Of a DNA stretch of 64,000 nucleotides, positions 52,196-63,007 are shown one piece after another. Position numbers and translations under genes: made by a program. Every line of letters starts with the position of its first letter. Position 1 is the first letter of the stretch. Where the stretch lies: contig JAVGWX010000008.1 in assembly GCA_036924085.1 (NCBI GenBank), positions 50,017,019 through 50,081,018 on the forward strand. Reading direction: 5' to 3'. Origin of the DNA: Ariolimax columbianus. Taxonomy: Eukaryota > Mollusca > Gastropoda > Stylommatophora > Arionidae. Under the pieces are notes generated by a model, which did no database searches, was not told the origin of the DNA, and worked only from the letters and a program-made list of their open reading frames with translations.

Positions 52196-52345
52196 GAAAT
52201 ATATAGTGGTTTTATCAGTGCCTGAGAATCCTCGGTCAGACGGAGATGTACAACCCAGGAGTCACCATCAGATATCTGAATGTGACTGACCTCGACTATG
52301 CAGATGATGTCGTCATACCTGGCTCCCACCATCTGACAGATGTCA
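52196..52345 (+). pseudogene. LINE RT catalytic fragment
   Basis: Reads VTIRYLNVTDLDYADDVVIP then GSHHLTDV; YADD is the RT active site. A similar piece opens the element at 53640. Confidence 0.75.
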
Positions 52346-52349
52346 CACT

Positions 52350-52820
52350 CATACCCAATAAATACTCAGCCTACAGCAGATATACAAGCATGTATTGATA
52401 CATACATGACACTGTACAGGAAATTCTTTTCATAAAAAAAACAAAAACAATACCAAAACGGCACATTCTAGAACATCATTGTTTTCCCTGGATAATAATA
52501 ATAATGTTTGCTTAGGCGGCGGTCGGCCACATCCATGTATGAGCAATGGATTTGACGATCGTGATCCCTGGATAGAAAGACACAAATTTAGTCTAGGATT
52601 TCATTTAGAGGAGGGAGGAGAGCTTCTCGTACATTCATCTATTGTAAAAGTAGAAGCAAAATTTTAAGGAATAAGAAAAAAAATGTGGAAAGATTAAAAT
52701 GAATAATCGAAGTCAAGTGCACACATACACACACTCATACTCATGCACCTGAGGCACGAGTGTCCACTAAGATGGATATCATTATTTGATGTTCTGTTTT
52801 TACTTTGGCTTTCTTCCTGG
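52350..52820. other. Intron, no feature recognised
   Basis: Contains A-rich and (ATA)n runs near 52430-52505 and a (CA)n/(ACTC) stretch near 52723-52745. Confidence 0.5.
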
Positions 52821-52826
52821 CCGCAG

Positions 52827-52926
52827 GTTCTACAACGACTATCTCCGACAATAGAGAGGGAGGAATGCTCTGTGTCTCTGCAGGATGAAAACATGGCTAA
52901 AAACAGGTTTAAAAATATTTTGCCAG
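52827..52926 (+). CDS. RPTP exon: D1-D2 linker, start of D2
   Basis: A phase 0-1 exon of 100 bp; acceptor ggccgcag, donor gtaagg. It encodes VLQRLSPTIEREECSVSLQD and ENMAKNRFKNILP. NRFKNILP is the D2 counterpart of the KNRY segment; Phe replaces the pocket Tyr, as is common in low-activity D2 domains. The previous residues form the linker helix. Confidence 0.92.
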
Positions 52927-52929
52927 GTA

Positions 52930-53480
52930 AGGGTACTTTTATTACAAATGACTGCTGTGAGACTGGAGACTAAAGTAATGCTTGAAAAACACAAAATATT
53001 CCAAATGCGTTTGATAAAAGATCGAAAACAGCCTATGACTGACGCTCCGACCAAGTAAGGACTTTATCAAAGCTGCATTTTCATATTTTGTGTTCTTCAA
53101 TTCTCATTGGTCAACAACTTTACTGTCGTCCTAATTTATATTTATTTTGCTTAAACTATTCTTTGTTTTAACATTTGCATTATTTTTGTAGTAGTTTAAT
53201 TCTGTGCTTGCCAAACTTTTCAATGTGGTGGACCGGCAAGGATTTATCCATTGCGCAGCAGGGACTGGTGCCCAATTTAATTGATTATTTTTTACTGTTG
53301 GTCATCTTAAATATGTATTAACATTTGTTTAAATGCGTGTTTGTCCAATTCTATGACTATTACCATTTAATGATCAGTTGAGGAAGAATTCAACTTTTTT
53401 CCAGAAGGCATCATCATCATAATTATCATCAGTTGAATTAAAATCATAAAGCTGTTTGTGTTTATATTATTGTTTCTTGT
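52930..53480. other. Intron, no feature recognised
   Basis: AT-rich. Short (ATC)n near 53412-53430. Confidence 0.5.
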
Positions 53481-53485
53481 TTCAG

Positions 53486-53559
53486 CTAACCGCAGTCGTC
53501 CCTATCTGTATACACCTGTGGAGGGTTGCAATGATTATATAAATGCTGTTTATTTATCA
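53486..53559 (+). CDS. RPTP exon: D2 DYINAVYL motif
   Basis: A phase 1-0 exon of 74 bp; acceptor gtttcag, donor gtaagt. It encodes NRSRPYLYTPVEGCNDYINA and VYLS, giving ILPANRSRPYL across the junction. DYINAVYL matches the D2 version of the DYINA strand. Confidence 0.92.
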
Positions 53560-53639
53560 GTAAGTATGACATGTGCATTTTGAGGGAGCTTTTTTTTTTT
53601 AAAGGAAACAATGGGTCACAGAATCGGGGGTGGTAGTAT

Positions 53640-54840
53640 CTAACTGACATATTTTCAACATTCCTCGCACCGTCGCCATTTTATCACGTTATGAACTGGA
53701 TCATTGCACATATGGAAACGCACATCCCAGAGGCCTCCGTCAGAACTTTGAATTTGACCAACTTTGATTATGCCGATGATGTTCTCATACCAATTTCAAA
53801 CTTTCAGATCTTGACAGGCTCCCTGGAGCACTAAGAACAGTCGGCTTCACTTTAGGGACTACACATTTCCTAGGTGAAGATCAAGATTAAAAGTCTGGGC
53901 AGTGGTCTGCTTGCAGCCAGAATCACTGTCAATGGGCAATCATGCCATTCCTACAGAGGAATCTTTCTATCTGGGCAGCAGACTGACTTATGGCAATCAC
54001 CGTCATTCCCACAGAGGAATCTTTCTATCTGGGCAGCAGACTGACTTATGGCAATCACGTCATTCCCACTGAGGAACCTTTTTATCTGGGCAGCAGACTG
54101 ACTTACGGCAATCAACGTCATTCCCACAGAGGAATCTTTCTATCTGGGCAGCAGACTGACTTATGGCAATCACGTCATTCCCACTGAGGAACCTTTCTAT
54201 CTGGGCAGCAGACTGACTTATGGCAATCACGTCATTCCCACAGAGGAATCTTTCTATCTGGGCAGCAGACTGACATGGCAATCACGTCATTCCCACTGAG
54301 GAATCTGTCTATCTGGGCAGCAGACTGACTTATGGCAATCACGTCATTCCCACTGAGGAATCTTTCTATCTGGGCAGTAGACTGACTTATGGCAATCACG
54401 TATTTCCACCGAGGAATCTATCTGGGCAGATGACTGACTTATGACAATCACGTATTTCCCACCGAGGAATCTATCTGGGCAGCGGACTGACTTATGACAA
54501 TCATGTCATTCCCACCGAGGAATCTATCTATTTGGGCGGCAGACTTACTTATGACAACATGTCATTCCGACAGAGGAATCTGTCTATCTGGCAGCGGACT
54601 GACTTGTGGCAATCACGTCATTCCCACCGAGGAATCTATCTATCTGGGGAGCAGACTGACATGGCAATCATTCAAAAGATCAGCCTTGTGACATCATTTG
54701 TGCATTCTCTACGCAGAGCCTGGTCCTAGTAGAGACTCTCCTTGGAAACCAAGCTGTGCCTGTATAGATTCTGGGTCATTCCAATCTTCTTGTACAACTC
54801 CAAGACCTGGATGGTCTTAGAGGGAGTTTACACTGATGAC
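53640..54840 (+). pseudogene. LINE RT fragment containing a minisatellite
   Basis: Reads VRTLNLTNFDYADDVLIPIS (RT YADD), then after stops the EESFYLGSRLTYGN block, which is tandemly amplified (53945-54680). It continues in shifted frames with FIKRSALASSTMRSLRRVWS-type sequence at 54670-54740 and VIPIFLYNSKTWM. Order and motifs follow the RT/post-RT region of RTE-like LINEs. Confidence 0.8.
53945..54680. repeat. ~57-bp minisatellite derived from LINE RT
   Basis: About 13 copies of CATTCCCACTGAGGAATCTT plus TCTATCTGGGCAGCAGACTG plus ACTTATGGCAATCACGT. Most units are 57 bp, that is 19 codons, so the LINE frame (HVIPTEESFYLGSRLTYGN) repeats in phase; 58-bp and shorter units break it. Units 3' of 54380 are more diverged. 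Confidence 0.93.
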
Positions 54841-54963
54841 TAGGGCCACCACAGGCAAAATAGGGTCTTCGTCAGCTCTGGTTCGCTGGTCCTGATGCAA
54901 GCAGCCAGCTATGAGACGCTGGCTGTTATCAGCTCATGCACTACTGCATCTTGGCCTCGAATT
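54830..54963 (-). repeat. Family M repeat, 5' fragment (inverted)
   Basis: GTCTTCGTCAGCTCTGGTTC, CTGGTCCTGATGCAAGCAGC and TGGCTGTTATCAGCTCATGC: complement of the family M 5' part. Confidence 0.75.
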
Positions 54964-54974
54964 ATCAAATAAGA

Positions 54975-55204
54975 ATGGGAAACTGACACTAGTCTTGTCA
55001 GGCAAAGCATACTGACCAGGATGTCGAATCAGGGTCAGGCGCAATATACTGACCAAGACCACTATCTCTTTTCCTAGTAGAGTTTCCCGGAAACAGGCTG
55101 TCTTCAAGGCAGTTTAGCTAACGAGATGTGGATCAGTGTTATCCCCATAGTAGTGAGTGACACGCAGATGAAGCTAAACAAAACACAGCAACCCAGACGA
55201 CTCT
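54975..55204 (-). repeat. Family A repeat, 3' part (inverted, split)
   Basis: CTAGTCTTGTCAGGCAAAGC to AACCCAGACGACTCTGGTAC. The family continues at 55804-55925 after a CR1-like insert. Confidence 0.85.
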
Positions 55205-55803
55205 GGTACATCTGCTTAACTTAACCATCTTTATACTGGTTTGGAAGACTGCAGAGTCTGTATACAACCAGTTTAATTTACATTTCCTTGATCTAAAAAC
55301 TATGTGCATCCAATCTGTTCTTGAATGCATTAATCGACCCTGCCTCCACTATTTCCTGTGGCAATTTATTCCAAGTATTCACCATTCTGAATAAAAAAAA
55401 TATTTCCTAATATCTAATCTGGACCTGTCTTTAATTAATTTGTAGCTGTGCCCTCTTGTGGTTGTATTTTGAAAAACTTGTTATAGTCTAATTTATCCTT
55501 TTCTTTGATCTTATAAACTTGTATTAGTCACCTCAAATTTTTCTCTTTTCTAGACACTGCAGGCTGGTTTTTCTTAGTCTTACCTCATAACTGTAATTTT
55601 GGAATCCTACTATCAGTTTTGTTGCTCTTCTTTGTATCCTTTCCAGCATGTTTATATCTTCTGTACAATAAGGACTCCACACCTGTACACAGTATTCCAA
55701 TCTAGGTCTAACCAATGCTTTATACAGTTTGACAATCACTTCCTTGCTCCTAGGTTTAATATTTCTTTTTATCATACCTAACATTGCATTTGCCTTTTTC
55801 ACC
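55205..55803 (-). mobile_element. CR1/L2-like LINE 3' fragment
   Basis: Minus strand: VKKANAMLGMIKRNIKPRSK, LVRPRLEYCVQVWSPY and QRRATKLIVGFQNYSYE, then a frame break and the 3' UTR (complement of GACTCTGCAGTCTTCCAAAC). The C-terminal 90 residues match the element at 30220-30500 with few changes. 5'-truncated copy inserted in a family A repeat. Confidence 0.92.
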
Positions 55804-55925
55804 TTCATCAGCACGTGCGGGATGTGAGGAGAGCTACTGCAACCTGCCGCCTAAAACCCTTTTCAGGGTGCACATAATAGTAAACATACTCATCATGGCC
55901 ATTAAACAACAACAACCACTATGCT
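55804..55925 (-). repeat. Family A repeat, 5' part (inverted)
   Basis: TCATCAGCACGTGCGGGATG to GTAAACATACTCATCATGGC, the remaining part of the split repeat. Confidence 0.85.
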
Positions 55926-56047
55926 TCTATTGGAGAACAAAAATGAAGGCAAATGAACTTTGTTGTGTGATGTGTGTAACTTTCTCCTGTTACATTTGAG
56001 TCTTGAGATGTTGATACATCACACTTTGTCTGTCACTCCATCTTTAG

Positions 56048-56182
56048 GGCTACACCCAAAAAGACCAGTTCCTTGTGACCCAGATGCCCTTGCCTACAAC
56101 TGTCGCAGATTTCTGGCGAATGCTGTACGATACAACGTCAGACACAATCGTGATGCTGAACGAGTTTGACAGAAATGACAAG
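56048..56182 (+). CDS. RPTP exon: D2 DFWRMLYD motif
   Basis: A phase 0-0 exon of 135 bp; acceptor ctttag, donor gtacta. It encodes GYTQKDQFLVTQMPLPTTVA, DFWRMLYDTTSDTIV and MLNEFDRNDK. FLVTQMPLPTTVxDFWR is a very typical receptor-PTP D2 sequence (the D1 YIATQGP becomes FLVTQMP), which confirms this is the second domain and not a duplicated D1. Confidence 0.94.
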
Positions 56183-56379
56183 GTACTATATTCACTTATG
56201 ATGTCTATCTCTGCCATACGAAAAACACCTGTTATTTTATATGAAAAGATCAAAAGTGAATCTTAATAATCAGTAGGTTGAGAAGTGAAGACACTGTAAA
56301 GTTTTTCATATTAAAAAAAAAATTTGCACATATAGTCGAGAAATCTGAGACATAGAGGAAAAAACTATAGGAATTCACT

Positions 56380-56710
56380 TTAATTTTGTACCGAGCCAGA
56401 TCTGTTGTGAGGTGCGGGACAACAACAACATGTACAAGGAGAAATTAATAAGAGAAAGTGAAAATGCATAGGACAGACTCTTAGAGAGAAATGTGACAAT
56501 AAACCAGAGATGCACTGGATTGGAACCCACATGGGAAAAATAGAGTGAGGAAGCCAAAGAATAACTGGTGAGGAACAGTGGAAGAGGAGACTGTTGTCTC
56601 AAGTGCATTGCACAAGTAGGAAGTGAAAAATAGGAATCAGTGGTGACCATTTGTTGCAGCTTTATGTTCCAGGGGGGACAAGACGTATTAAGTCAAGTTT
56701 TAGTTTAGTC
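56380..56710 (+). pseudogene. LINE C-terminal fragment
   Basis: Shifted frames give CTGLEPTWEKxRVRKPKNNW-type sequence and NRNQWxPFVAALCSRGDKTY near the end (the W-x-x-x-V-x-A-L-C block of LINE tails). The end parallels 36838-36955. Confidence 0.55.
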
Positions 56711-56869
56711 GAAGAATCAATGTCATTGCACACGGCTTAACCCAAAAGTGCACTGTTCTTCTCCATACTTTTGGAGAGTCTCAGCATAACGCATGAACTT
56801 CGAAGCACCAGCAAGGTTCCCATAATAGATTAGGTAGATTTTAAACATAATTTTGAATTCTGCCTGGGC

Positions 56870-57077
56870 AGCGGCTGTTAAGCCTACTCTTTTAGATTTC
56901 TAACTGTCAAGGGATTTTTAACGTACGTGACACTGCACACGGTCGTTCGATCTTTACTGCCTAGAGATCTCGAGAAATACCAGAAAGTCCTCGTGAAAAA
57001 ATACCAGTCTCCATCATGATTTGAACCGGCGACCTCCAGCACCGAGGCCGACGTCTTACCTCATGACCACTCAATCA
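56870..57077 (-). mobile_element. tRNA-like SINE (inverted)
   Basis: The complement has an A-box-like GAGTGGTCATGAGGTAAGAC and B box GGTTCAAATCATG, followed by a body with CTCGAGATCTCTAGGCAGT. It may be a subtype of S2. Confidence 0.65.
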
Positions 57078-57078
57078 G

Positions 57079-57328
57079 GGTACGGCGTGGGCTAGTGGTT
57101 AAGTGACACGGCTCACAACCAGAAGGTGCTGGGTTCGATCCCCATCACAGCACCGGCTGTCACTCCGGGGAAGCAAACCCTAAGAAAATGCAGGAGGAAG
57201 CAGACCCTTACATAAAATGTATGCTGAAGTCGGATGCACTGGGCCAACAGGCGCAAAAATAAAAACCACAGTGTAACGCACACCGCCTTGGGGAAAAGAG
57301 AAATAAGGCTAACGCAAAAAAAAACCTA
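57079..57328 (+). mobile_element. tRNA-derived SINE S1
   Basis: A box GGGCTAGTGGTTAAG, B box GGTTCGATCCC, A(9) tail. It sits between two S2-type pieces, so it may have inserted inside an S2-like element. Confidence 0.92.
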
Positions 57329-57500
57329 GTCAGGAATGGCAGGTTAGAGCACATGTCTAATACACTCTAGCCTACCTCTACCCAGCTGTAAATGGGTACT
57401 TGACTTACAGTTGTAGAAAAGGACTGGTCTCTTGAGTTTACAAAGGCTGAGACCTTGAGCGATGAAGTCTCTAACACTTCATTGCCAATAACAGTTTCTG
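57329..57500 (+). mobile_element. SINE S2-type fragment
   Basis: CAGCTGTAAATGGGTACTTG and GATGAAGTCTCTAACACTTC match the body at 4385-4505. Confidence 0.72.
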
Positions 57501-57594
57501 CTAAAAACTATCTTGAATTTTTATGATAAAAAGGTCAGTCACATGGTAAATACTGCCACAGTGGTTGAAATCATCAAGCGGGGCGAAGAAGCAG

Positions 57595-57855
57595 CACAGT
57601 GAATGAGCTGACAACAGCCGGTGACTCTAAGCTTGGTGCTTGCATCATGGTCACTGAATCAGAGTTGACTCAACCCTATTCCGCCTCCAAGCAGCGGCCC
57701 TGGAAACAGGTTGCACTAGTCTGGCCTAAGAGAATAGGGATCACAGTTGGAAGATAAACCCTACAACCAAAATAGCCAGCTGAAATCGATGTGTCAGACT
57801 GAAAGACGCAGATATCGGAGTCTCATTGTCAATTGCGACACAACGTCCTTTTTAG
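57595..57855 (+). repeat. Family M repeat, 5' half
   Basis: GGTGACTCTAAGCTTGGTGC, GAGAATAGGGATCACAGTTG and CGCAGATATCGGAGTCTCAT; same layout as 4610-4880. Confidence 0.72.
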
Positions 57856-58035
57856 CACGAATGTGGAATAAAAAGACATCAGTCTCTTTTATGTGTTTGG
57901 AGTAATTATGACTCTCTAATCAGTGACCTGCAAAACACAGGAGATTTGTTCACACAACACACGAACAACATCTCCATTGGGCATCCACATTGTTGTCCCT
58001 ATAAGCTGGTTAAGGTGCACAAAATGTAGTAGAGT

Positions 58036-58188
58036 GCTCAAAGTGTCAATGCCTGGATGCAAATCCTGGTGGTAGCAGCAAATATTTCATCACCATATGG
58101 TTGCTGTGAGCTCAAAGTGTCAATGCCTGGATGCAAATCCTGGTGGTAGTAGCAAATATTTCATCACCATATGTTCGCTGCGAGCTGT
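58036..58188. repeat. ~75-bp tandem duplication
   Basis: GCTCAAAGTGTCAATGCCTG to ATCACCATATG occurs twice in a row with about three differences. The CTGGATGCAAATCCTGG core resembles a tRNA B box, so it may be a SINE head. Confidence 0.8.
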
Positions 58189-58204
58189 TGAGACTTAGCC
58201 TGGA

Positions 58205-58385
58205 TTGTGTGATTTGTTTGCACAGCACACAATCAACATCTCTGTCATCTGCAAGTGCTGTTGATCATACCTCAATTGATTCACCTCAACATCTGAGTGG
58301 TTTCTAGGCTGCTATTTCCTTTCCCAGCATGTCACAAGATGCCACTAAGGAACCTCACCACGTAAGAACTATTGCTAATGAAAGC
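58205..58385. repeat. Family V repeat, copy 2
   Basis: Counterpart of 24765-24960: GATTTGTTTGCACAGCACAC, CAATTGATTCACCTCAACAT, AACTATTGCTAATGAAAGC. Confidence 0.55.
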
Positions 58386-58611
58386 GCACCAGAAATAATT
58401 AGATGCAGGTAGGTAGGTAGGTAAGCCACTCAGGCGACAAGGGCTGGTCGAGCCAACCATCCATGATCACAATGAACGACTGAATCCCAGGCTATATGCA
58501 GTGAGGATGCTTTCCGATTTGGCCGAGCTAGGTGTTGCTATTTGCAGTAGCGATTAAGGAGGTCTTTAAATACATGAGCTGGGAGGATAGGGGTATAAAC
58601 TCCGTCGAAAA

Positions 58612-58765
58612 CGAATATGTCTGACTGAAAGGTGCAAATATCGCAGTCAAGCTGTAAACTAGCAACACAACACATTCCGTTCTCCAACTACATCCTGCTA
58701 CTTGCGAAGCCCTGTTAAGGGCTAGGTAGCGGGAGATCGAGAACGAACGCAGTAGAAGAAGAAGG
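58612..58765 (+). repeat. Family M repeat, 3' half
   Basis: AAATATCGCAGTCAAGCTGT to AGGTAGCGGGAGATCGAGAA and (GAA)n. Confidence 0.87.
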
Positions 58766-59598
58766 GGCATAAACATAGATGGGGAAATTCTTACTCATCT
58801 GAGGTTTGCTGATGACACAGTCAGCCATGACATCGAGGAAGTGGAGAAAAGCCTAAATCAACTCAGCAGAGCAAGCGTTGTAGATTGCCCATAAATCAAT
58901 AGAAAGAAAACCCAGTTCATGCTCAACACCTTCTGTCCAAAAGGAGATATGCGACTTGGAGATTGTCCCGTCGAAAACGAAGATTCGTATATCAACTTGG
59001 GCCAAGAAATCACGAACTATCAGGAGATCTCATGAAGGATACAGCGGGCTGGCTCAGCTTCAACTGTACTAAACCCATGCTGCAACAGATGCGAAAAGTT
59101 AACGCTAGGGCTCATAACTTCAACAGTGTGGTTATTCCATCCATGGTATATAGCTGCGAGGTGTGGAACCTACAGAGAGCTGATGCAGATAGACTACGCA
59201 TTGCCCAACGAGCGATGAAGCGAAGAACATTGAAGATTTCCATTCAAGACCAAATCCACAACGCAGAAATCAGACGTCGAACTTCCTTCTCTGACATCAT
59301 CGATGTCGCACTGTTATGAAAATACAGATGCTACGCATGTGGGATAGCAGATCGATACGTAGAGTGATGTCGTGGTGGCCATAAAACTTTAGCCGCCCTC
59401 GTGGGCGGATGAGGATGAGGTGGAGAAATGGCATAATGGAGGTCCCGGGCCCAACATAGTACACCAAAGTAAAAGAGCGAAATGAGTTTACTCAACATTT
59501 GGCTACCTGGCATAAAACACACATGCCTGATTGAATACCAGGATTTTGAGATTGAGGTGTTGTGTGAGCGACCACAGGCGTAGGACCATGATGGAGAG
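58766..59598 (+). pseudogene. LINE R (RTE-like) RT and C-terminal part
   Basis: Frames give LTHLRFADDTVSHDIEEVEK (RT FADD), MLNTFCPKGDMRLGDCPVEN, YINLGQEITNYQE, then MLQQMRKVNARAHNFNSVVI, YSCEVWNLQRADADRLRIAQ and AEIRRRTSFSDIID. Stops and shifts mark it dead. The last 511 bp (59088-59598) are repeated directly at 62085-62593. Confidence 0.85.
59088..59598 (+). repeat. 511-bp direct repeat, left copy
   Basis: Matches 62085-62593 at about 90% or better by eye, starting at GATGCSAAAAGTTWACGCTA and ending at ACCATGATGGAGAG. It ends exactly where the RNaseH LINE begins. Confidence 0.9.
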
Positions 59599-62084
59599 AG
59601 TAAGAGTTAGAGAGGTGGAAAATGAACTAAAAAAGAGAAGGAAAAGGAAAGAAAACAATGAGGATGAAATAAACAATCTTTTCAGCATCCAAGAATGGAA
59701 TTGAGCAATGGGAAAACTTAAAATGAAAAAGGCACCTGGGCCCGACGCAATAACAAATGAAATGATAACTCACCTGGGACCAATAGGCAGATAGCGATTC
59801 CTGGACCTGATAAACCAATCGTGGACTCAGAGATTGTTCCCAAAAGAATGGAAGGAGGCAGAAATAATCCTAATCCTCAAGAAGGGAAAACCAAAAGAAA
59901 ACAAAACAAGCTACCGTCCAATCAGCCTCCTTAGCTGTCTGGGAAAGACAATGAAAGGTTAGTAAACAATAGGATGCTAACTTTCCTTGAGAAAAACAAA
60001 ATCCTGGACGAGTGCCAGTCTGGCTATAGAAAATACAGGAGTACTGATGACCAGACCGCTTATCTGACCCAGGAAATCGAAGATGTCTTTCAGAGGAAAT
60101 GCAAACTATTGGCCACCTTCTTTGACCTGACTAAAGCTTTTGATAAAGTCTGGAAGAAAGGACTAATGCTAAAATTAGCGGGCTGCGGAATAAGGGGGGA
60201 AATGCTTGACTGGATCAAAGACTACCTTCACTCTCGATATTGCGAGAGTTAGGCTGGAAGAACATAGGAGCAAAATGGTCAAACTGCATGAGGGGGTTCC
60301 CCAGGGAGGATCACTATCCTCTACTTTGTTTATCCTCTTCATTAATGATCTACCAAAACAGTTCAGACCACACATCCACAAGGCACTCCATGCGGATGAC
60401 CTGGCCATATGGACCCAGGCATAAAACATTGGAACTGCAAAAGCAAGAATGCAGGAAGCAATTAATGTAGTAAAGAAATGGGCAGACTCATGGAGTGTCA
60501 CAATAAACAAAGCAAGACCCTCTCAACACTCTTCTCGCTCTCTACAAAGCCAGAGCAGGTCGACCTATATTTAGAAAATAGCCTGCTTCCTAGAGAAAAC
60601 AATCCTACATACCTAGGAATGAGATATGACAAAAGATTAACATGGGGCCCACACATAGAGGACACTCAAAAGAAGGCCACACTCAGACTAAGGCTGATGA
60701 AAAAACTGGCAGGGACAAATTAGGGCGCAGATGCAAACACAGTCAGACAGGTCTACACTGGATACGTACGGCCAACACTGGAATATGGCATGGGTGCCTA
60801 TGCAACAGCGGCAAAGACCAACCTTCAGAAACTAGACAAGGCACAGAATACCGGACTCAGAATTATTACCAGAGGTCTACGAAGCACCCCAATTAGAGAA
60901 CTCGAAGCGGTAGCAGGCCTCCAGAGCCTCAGTGAGCGCAGAGAAGGAAAAATACTAAACCTGACAGAAAAAATACAAGCGTATGAAGAAACATATGCAG
61001 GGAAAAGTCAATGAATTAACAAAAAAACGCATAAAAAGAACAAGCTTCAATCATCTATCAAAAGCCCTTGCAGCCAGGAACAGTGACATCATATCAAAAT
61101 GTCCAACGACATGGGAAATGATACAGTGAAAATACAGACCAACAGCCCAACTTCATGGTGGAAGCGAAAATACCAGGTATCGATAGAAAGGTGGAAGAAT
61201 CAGACCATGCTTTGGGGGATAAACCCTAAAGCATATTGGAGATGCCTATCCTCAACCCATGTGGACGCACGTCTACACATATGGATCATCAGAGGAAGCA
61301 TTGAGGAAAGGAGGGGCGGTACTCGTCATATTTCTACAGGGTGGAACCGTTATAGAAAAAGCAAGTACTGCCGGGGAGCCCTCGACAAATCTAAGAACAG
61401 AACAGCAGGCAATAATTGAAGCAGTCAAACTATTGGATGAAAAGGAATTAAAGGATAACAGAATAGTGTTTTTGTGCGATTGCATGGAAATTGTGCAGGC
61501 CACACAAAGAGAACCACGAAATAGTATGGAAAGGGAACTGATATGCCAGCTAAACAAACTCTCAGACCACAATAAAATCACCCTCCAGTGGATTCCAGCT
61601 CACTGCGACATACCTGGGAATGAATGGGCGAACAGGCTAGCCAGGGAGGGAAGACAGAGAGAACAATTCACCCACCCAGTGTCACTGCCAGAAGTCAAGG
61701 CAAACATTTAAAAAAATATAAACAACAGTGGATAGAGAGAACAAAAAGTAAATACCCACAGGACCCAATCAATAGACTTAATAGGAAACTATACCACAAT
61801 TTTTTGCCTCAGAACAGGTCATTGCAGACTAAATGCACACATGCATAAAATGAAAGCAGCACAGACTGCACAATGCACATGTCAGAGAGGACTGCAGACT
61901 CCAGATCACATCCTGCAAACATGTCCACTGCACCAAGACTCAGGTGAGAAGACCTGGCCCGAGGAGACATACAAGACAAACTGTGGGGAACCATTGAGGA
62001 CCTGCGACTGACGTGTCACTTCATTGATGCAGCCCATCTGGTGGCATAAAACACGCATACGAAACCGAATGCAAAGAAGAAGAA
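59599..62084 (+). mobile_element. RNaseH LINE, older family, degenerate
   Basis: RT blocks in changing frames: MKKAPGPDAITNEMITHLGP, EDVFQRKCKLLATFFDLTKA, GVPQGGSLSSTLFILFINDL and HADDLAIW (active-site YADD type). Then RNNPTYLGMRYDKRLTWGPH, RPTLEYGMGAYATAA, RNase H (VYTYGSSEE with the first Asp lost, FLCDCMEIVQA, ITLQWIPAHCDIPGNEWANR) and a GAAGAAGAAGA tail at 62075-62085. It has the same architecture as the young family, but many stops and at least four frameshifts. Confidence 0.88.
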
Positions 62085-62593
62085 GATGCCAAAAGTTTAC
62101 GCTAGGGCTCATTCCTTCAACAATGTGGTTATTCCATCAATGGTATATGGCTGCGAGGTGTGGAACCTACAGAGAGCTGATGCAGATAGACTACGCGTTG
62201 CCCAACGAGTGATGGAGCGAAGAACATTGAAGATTTCCATTTAAGACCAAATCCGCAACGCAGAAAAGACGTCGAACGTCCTTCTCTGACATCATAGATG
62301 TAGCGCTGTTATGAAAATACAGATGCTACACATGTGGGATAGCAGATGGATACGCAGAGTGACGTCGTGGGGGCCATACAACTTTAGCCGCCCTCGTGGG
62401 CGGATGAGGATGAAGTGGAGAAATGGCATAATGGAGGCCCCGGGCCCAACATAGTACACCAAAGCAAAAGAGCGAAATGAGTTTACTCAACATTTGGCTA
62501 CCTGGCATAAAACACACATGCCTGATTGAATACCAGGATTTTGAGATTGAGGTGTTGTGTGAGCGACCACAGGCATATGACCATGATGGAGAG
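62085..62593 (+). repeat. 509-bp direct repeat, right copy
   Basis: Begins directly after the GAA tail of the LINE. After 62593 the original LINE R sequence continues with new sequence (GGTCATTTTCCATCCCTGAT) absent from the left copy. Confidence 0.9.
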
Positions 62594-62674
62594 GGTCATT
62601 TTCCATCCCTGATTGAGGATTCTCTAAAAGTTGATTACGGTAAAGGGTATCCGTTAGCAGATTTAACTGCTGGT

Positions 62675-62800
62675 TAGAAATGAAGTGTTAGAGACTTCAG
62701 TATACTAAGCCATAGCCTGTGTGAGGTGAGAAGGTCAGTTTCCTTCCCCACTGCCTTTTCCTCTCCTTACCATAGGCAGGTACCCATTTATGGCTGGATC
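62675..62800 (-). mobile_element. SINE S2-type fragment (inverted)
   Basis: GTGTTAGAGACTTCAGTATA and CTTACCATAGGCAGGTACCC are the complement of the S2 body at 4380-4510. Confidence 0.75.
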
Positions 62801-62909
62801 GACTGGAGCATGACGGTAACGGTCAGACACTCATAGGGGAAGTTGTGTGGGTTATTGTAAACCTCATGAAGTGTTGTACCTATACTTATTATATCTGGAG
62901 TGATAGGCT

Positions 62910-62985
62910 GGTGATGATGATGATGGTGATGATGATAAAGATGATGATAATAATAATGATGATGGTGATTATTATGATGATAAAG
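62910..62985. repeat. (GAT)n microsatellite
   Basis: Imperfect TGATGATGATGATGGTGATG with ATAATAATAATG, about 75 bp, 20-90 bases before the last RPTP exon. Confidence 0.92.
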
Positions 62986-63007
62986 CATTGTTTATTGTTT
63001 GTTATAG

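Noticed and set aside
59088..62593. LTR retrotransposon with ~510-bp LTRs
   Set aside because: The direct repeats contain the coding tail of another LINE, lack TG...CA ends and a primer-binding site, and the interior is a non-LTR RT-RNaseH element with a GAA tail and no gag, protease or integrase.
62788..62988. His/Tyr-rich minus-strand frame
   Set aside because: Reads the complement of the (GAT)n microsatellite.
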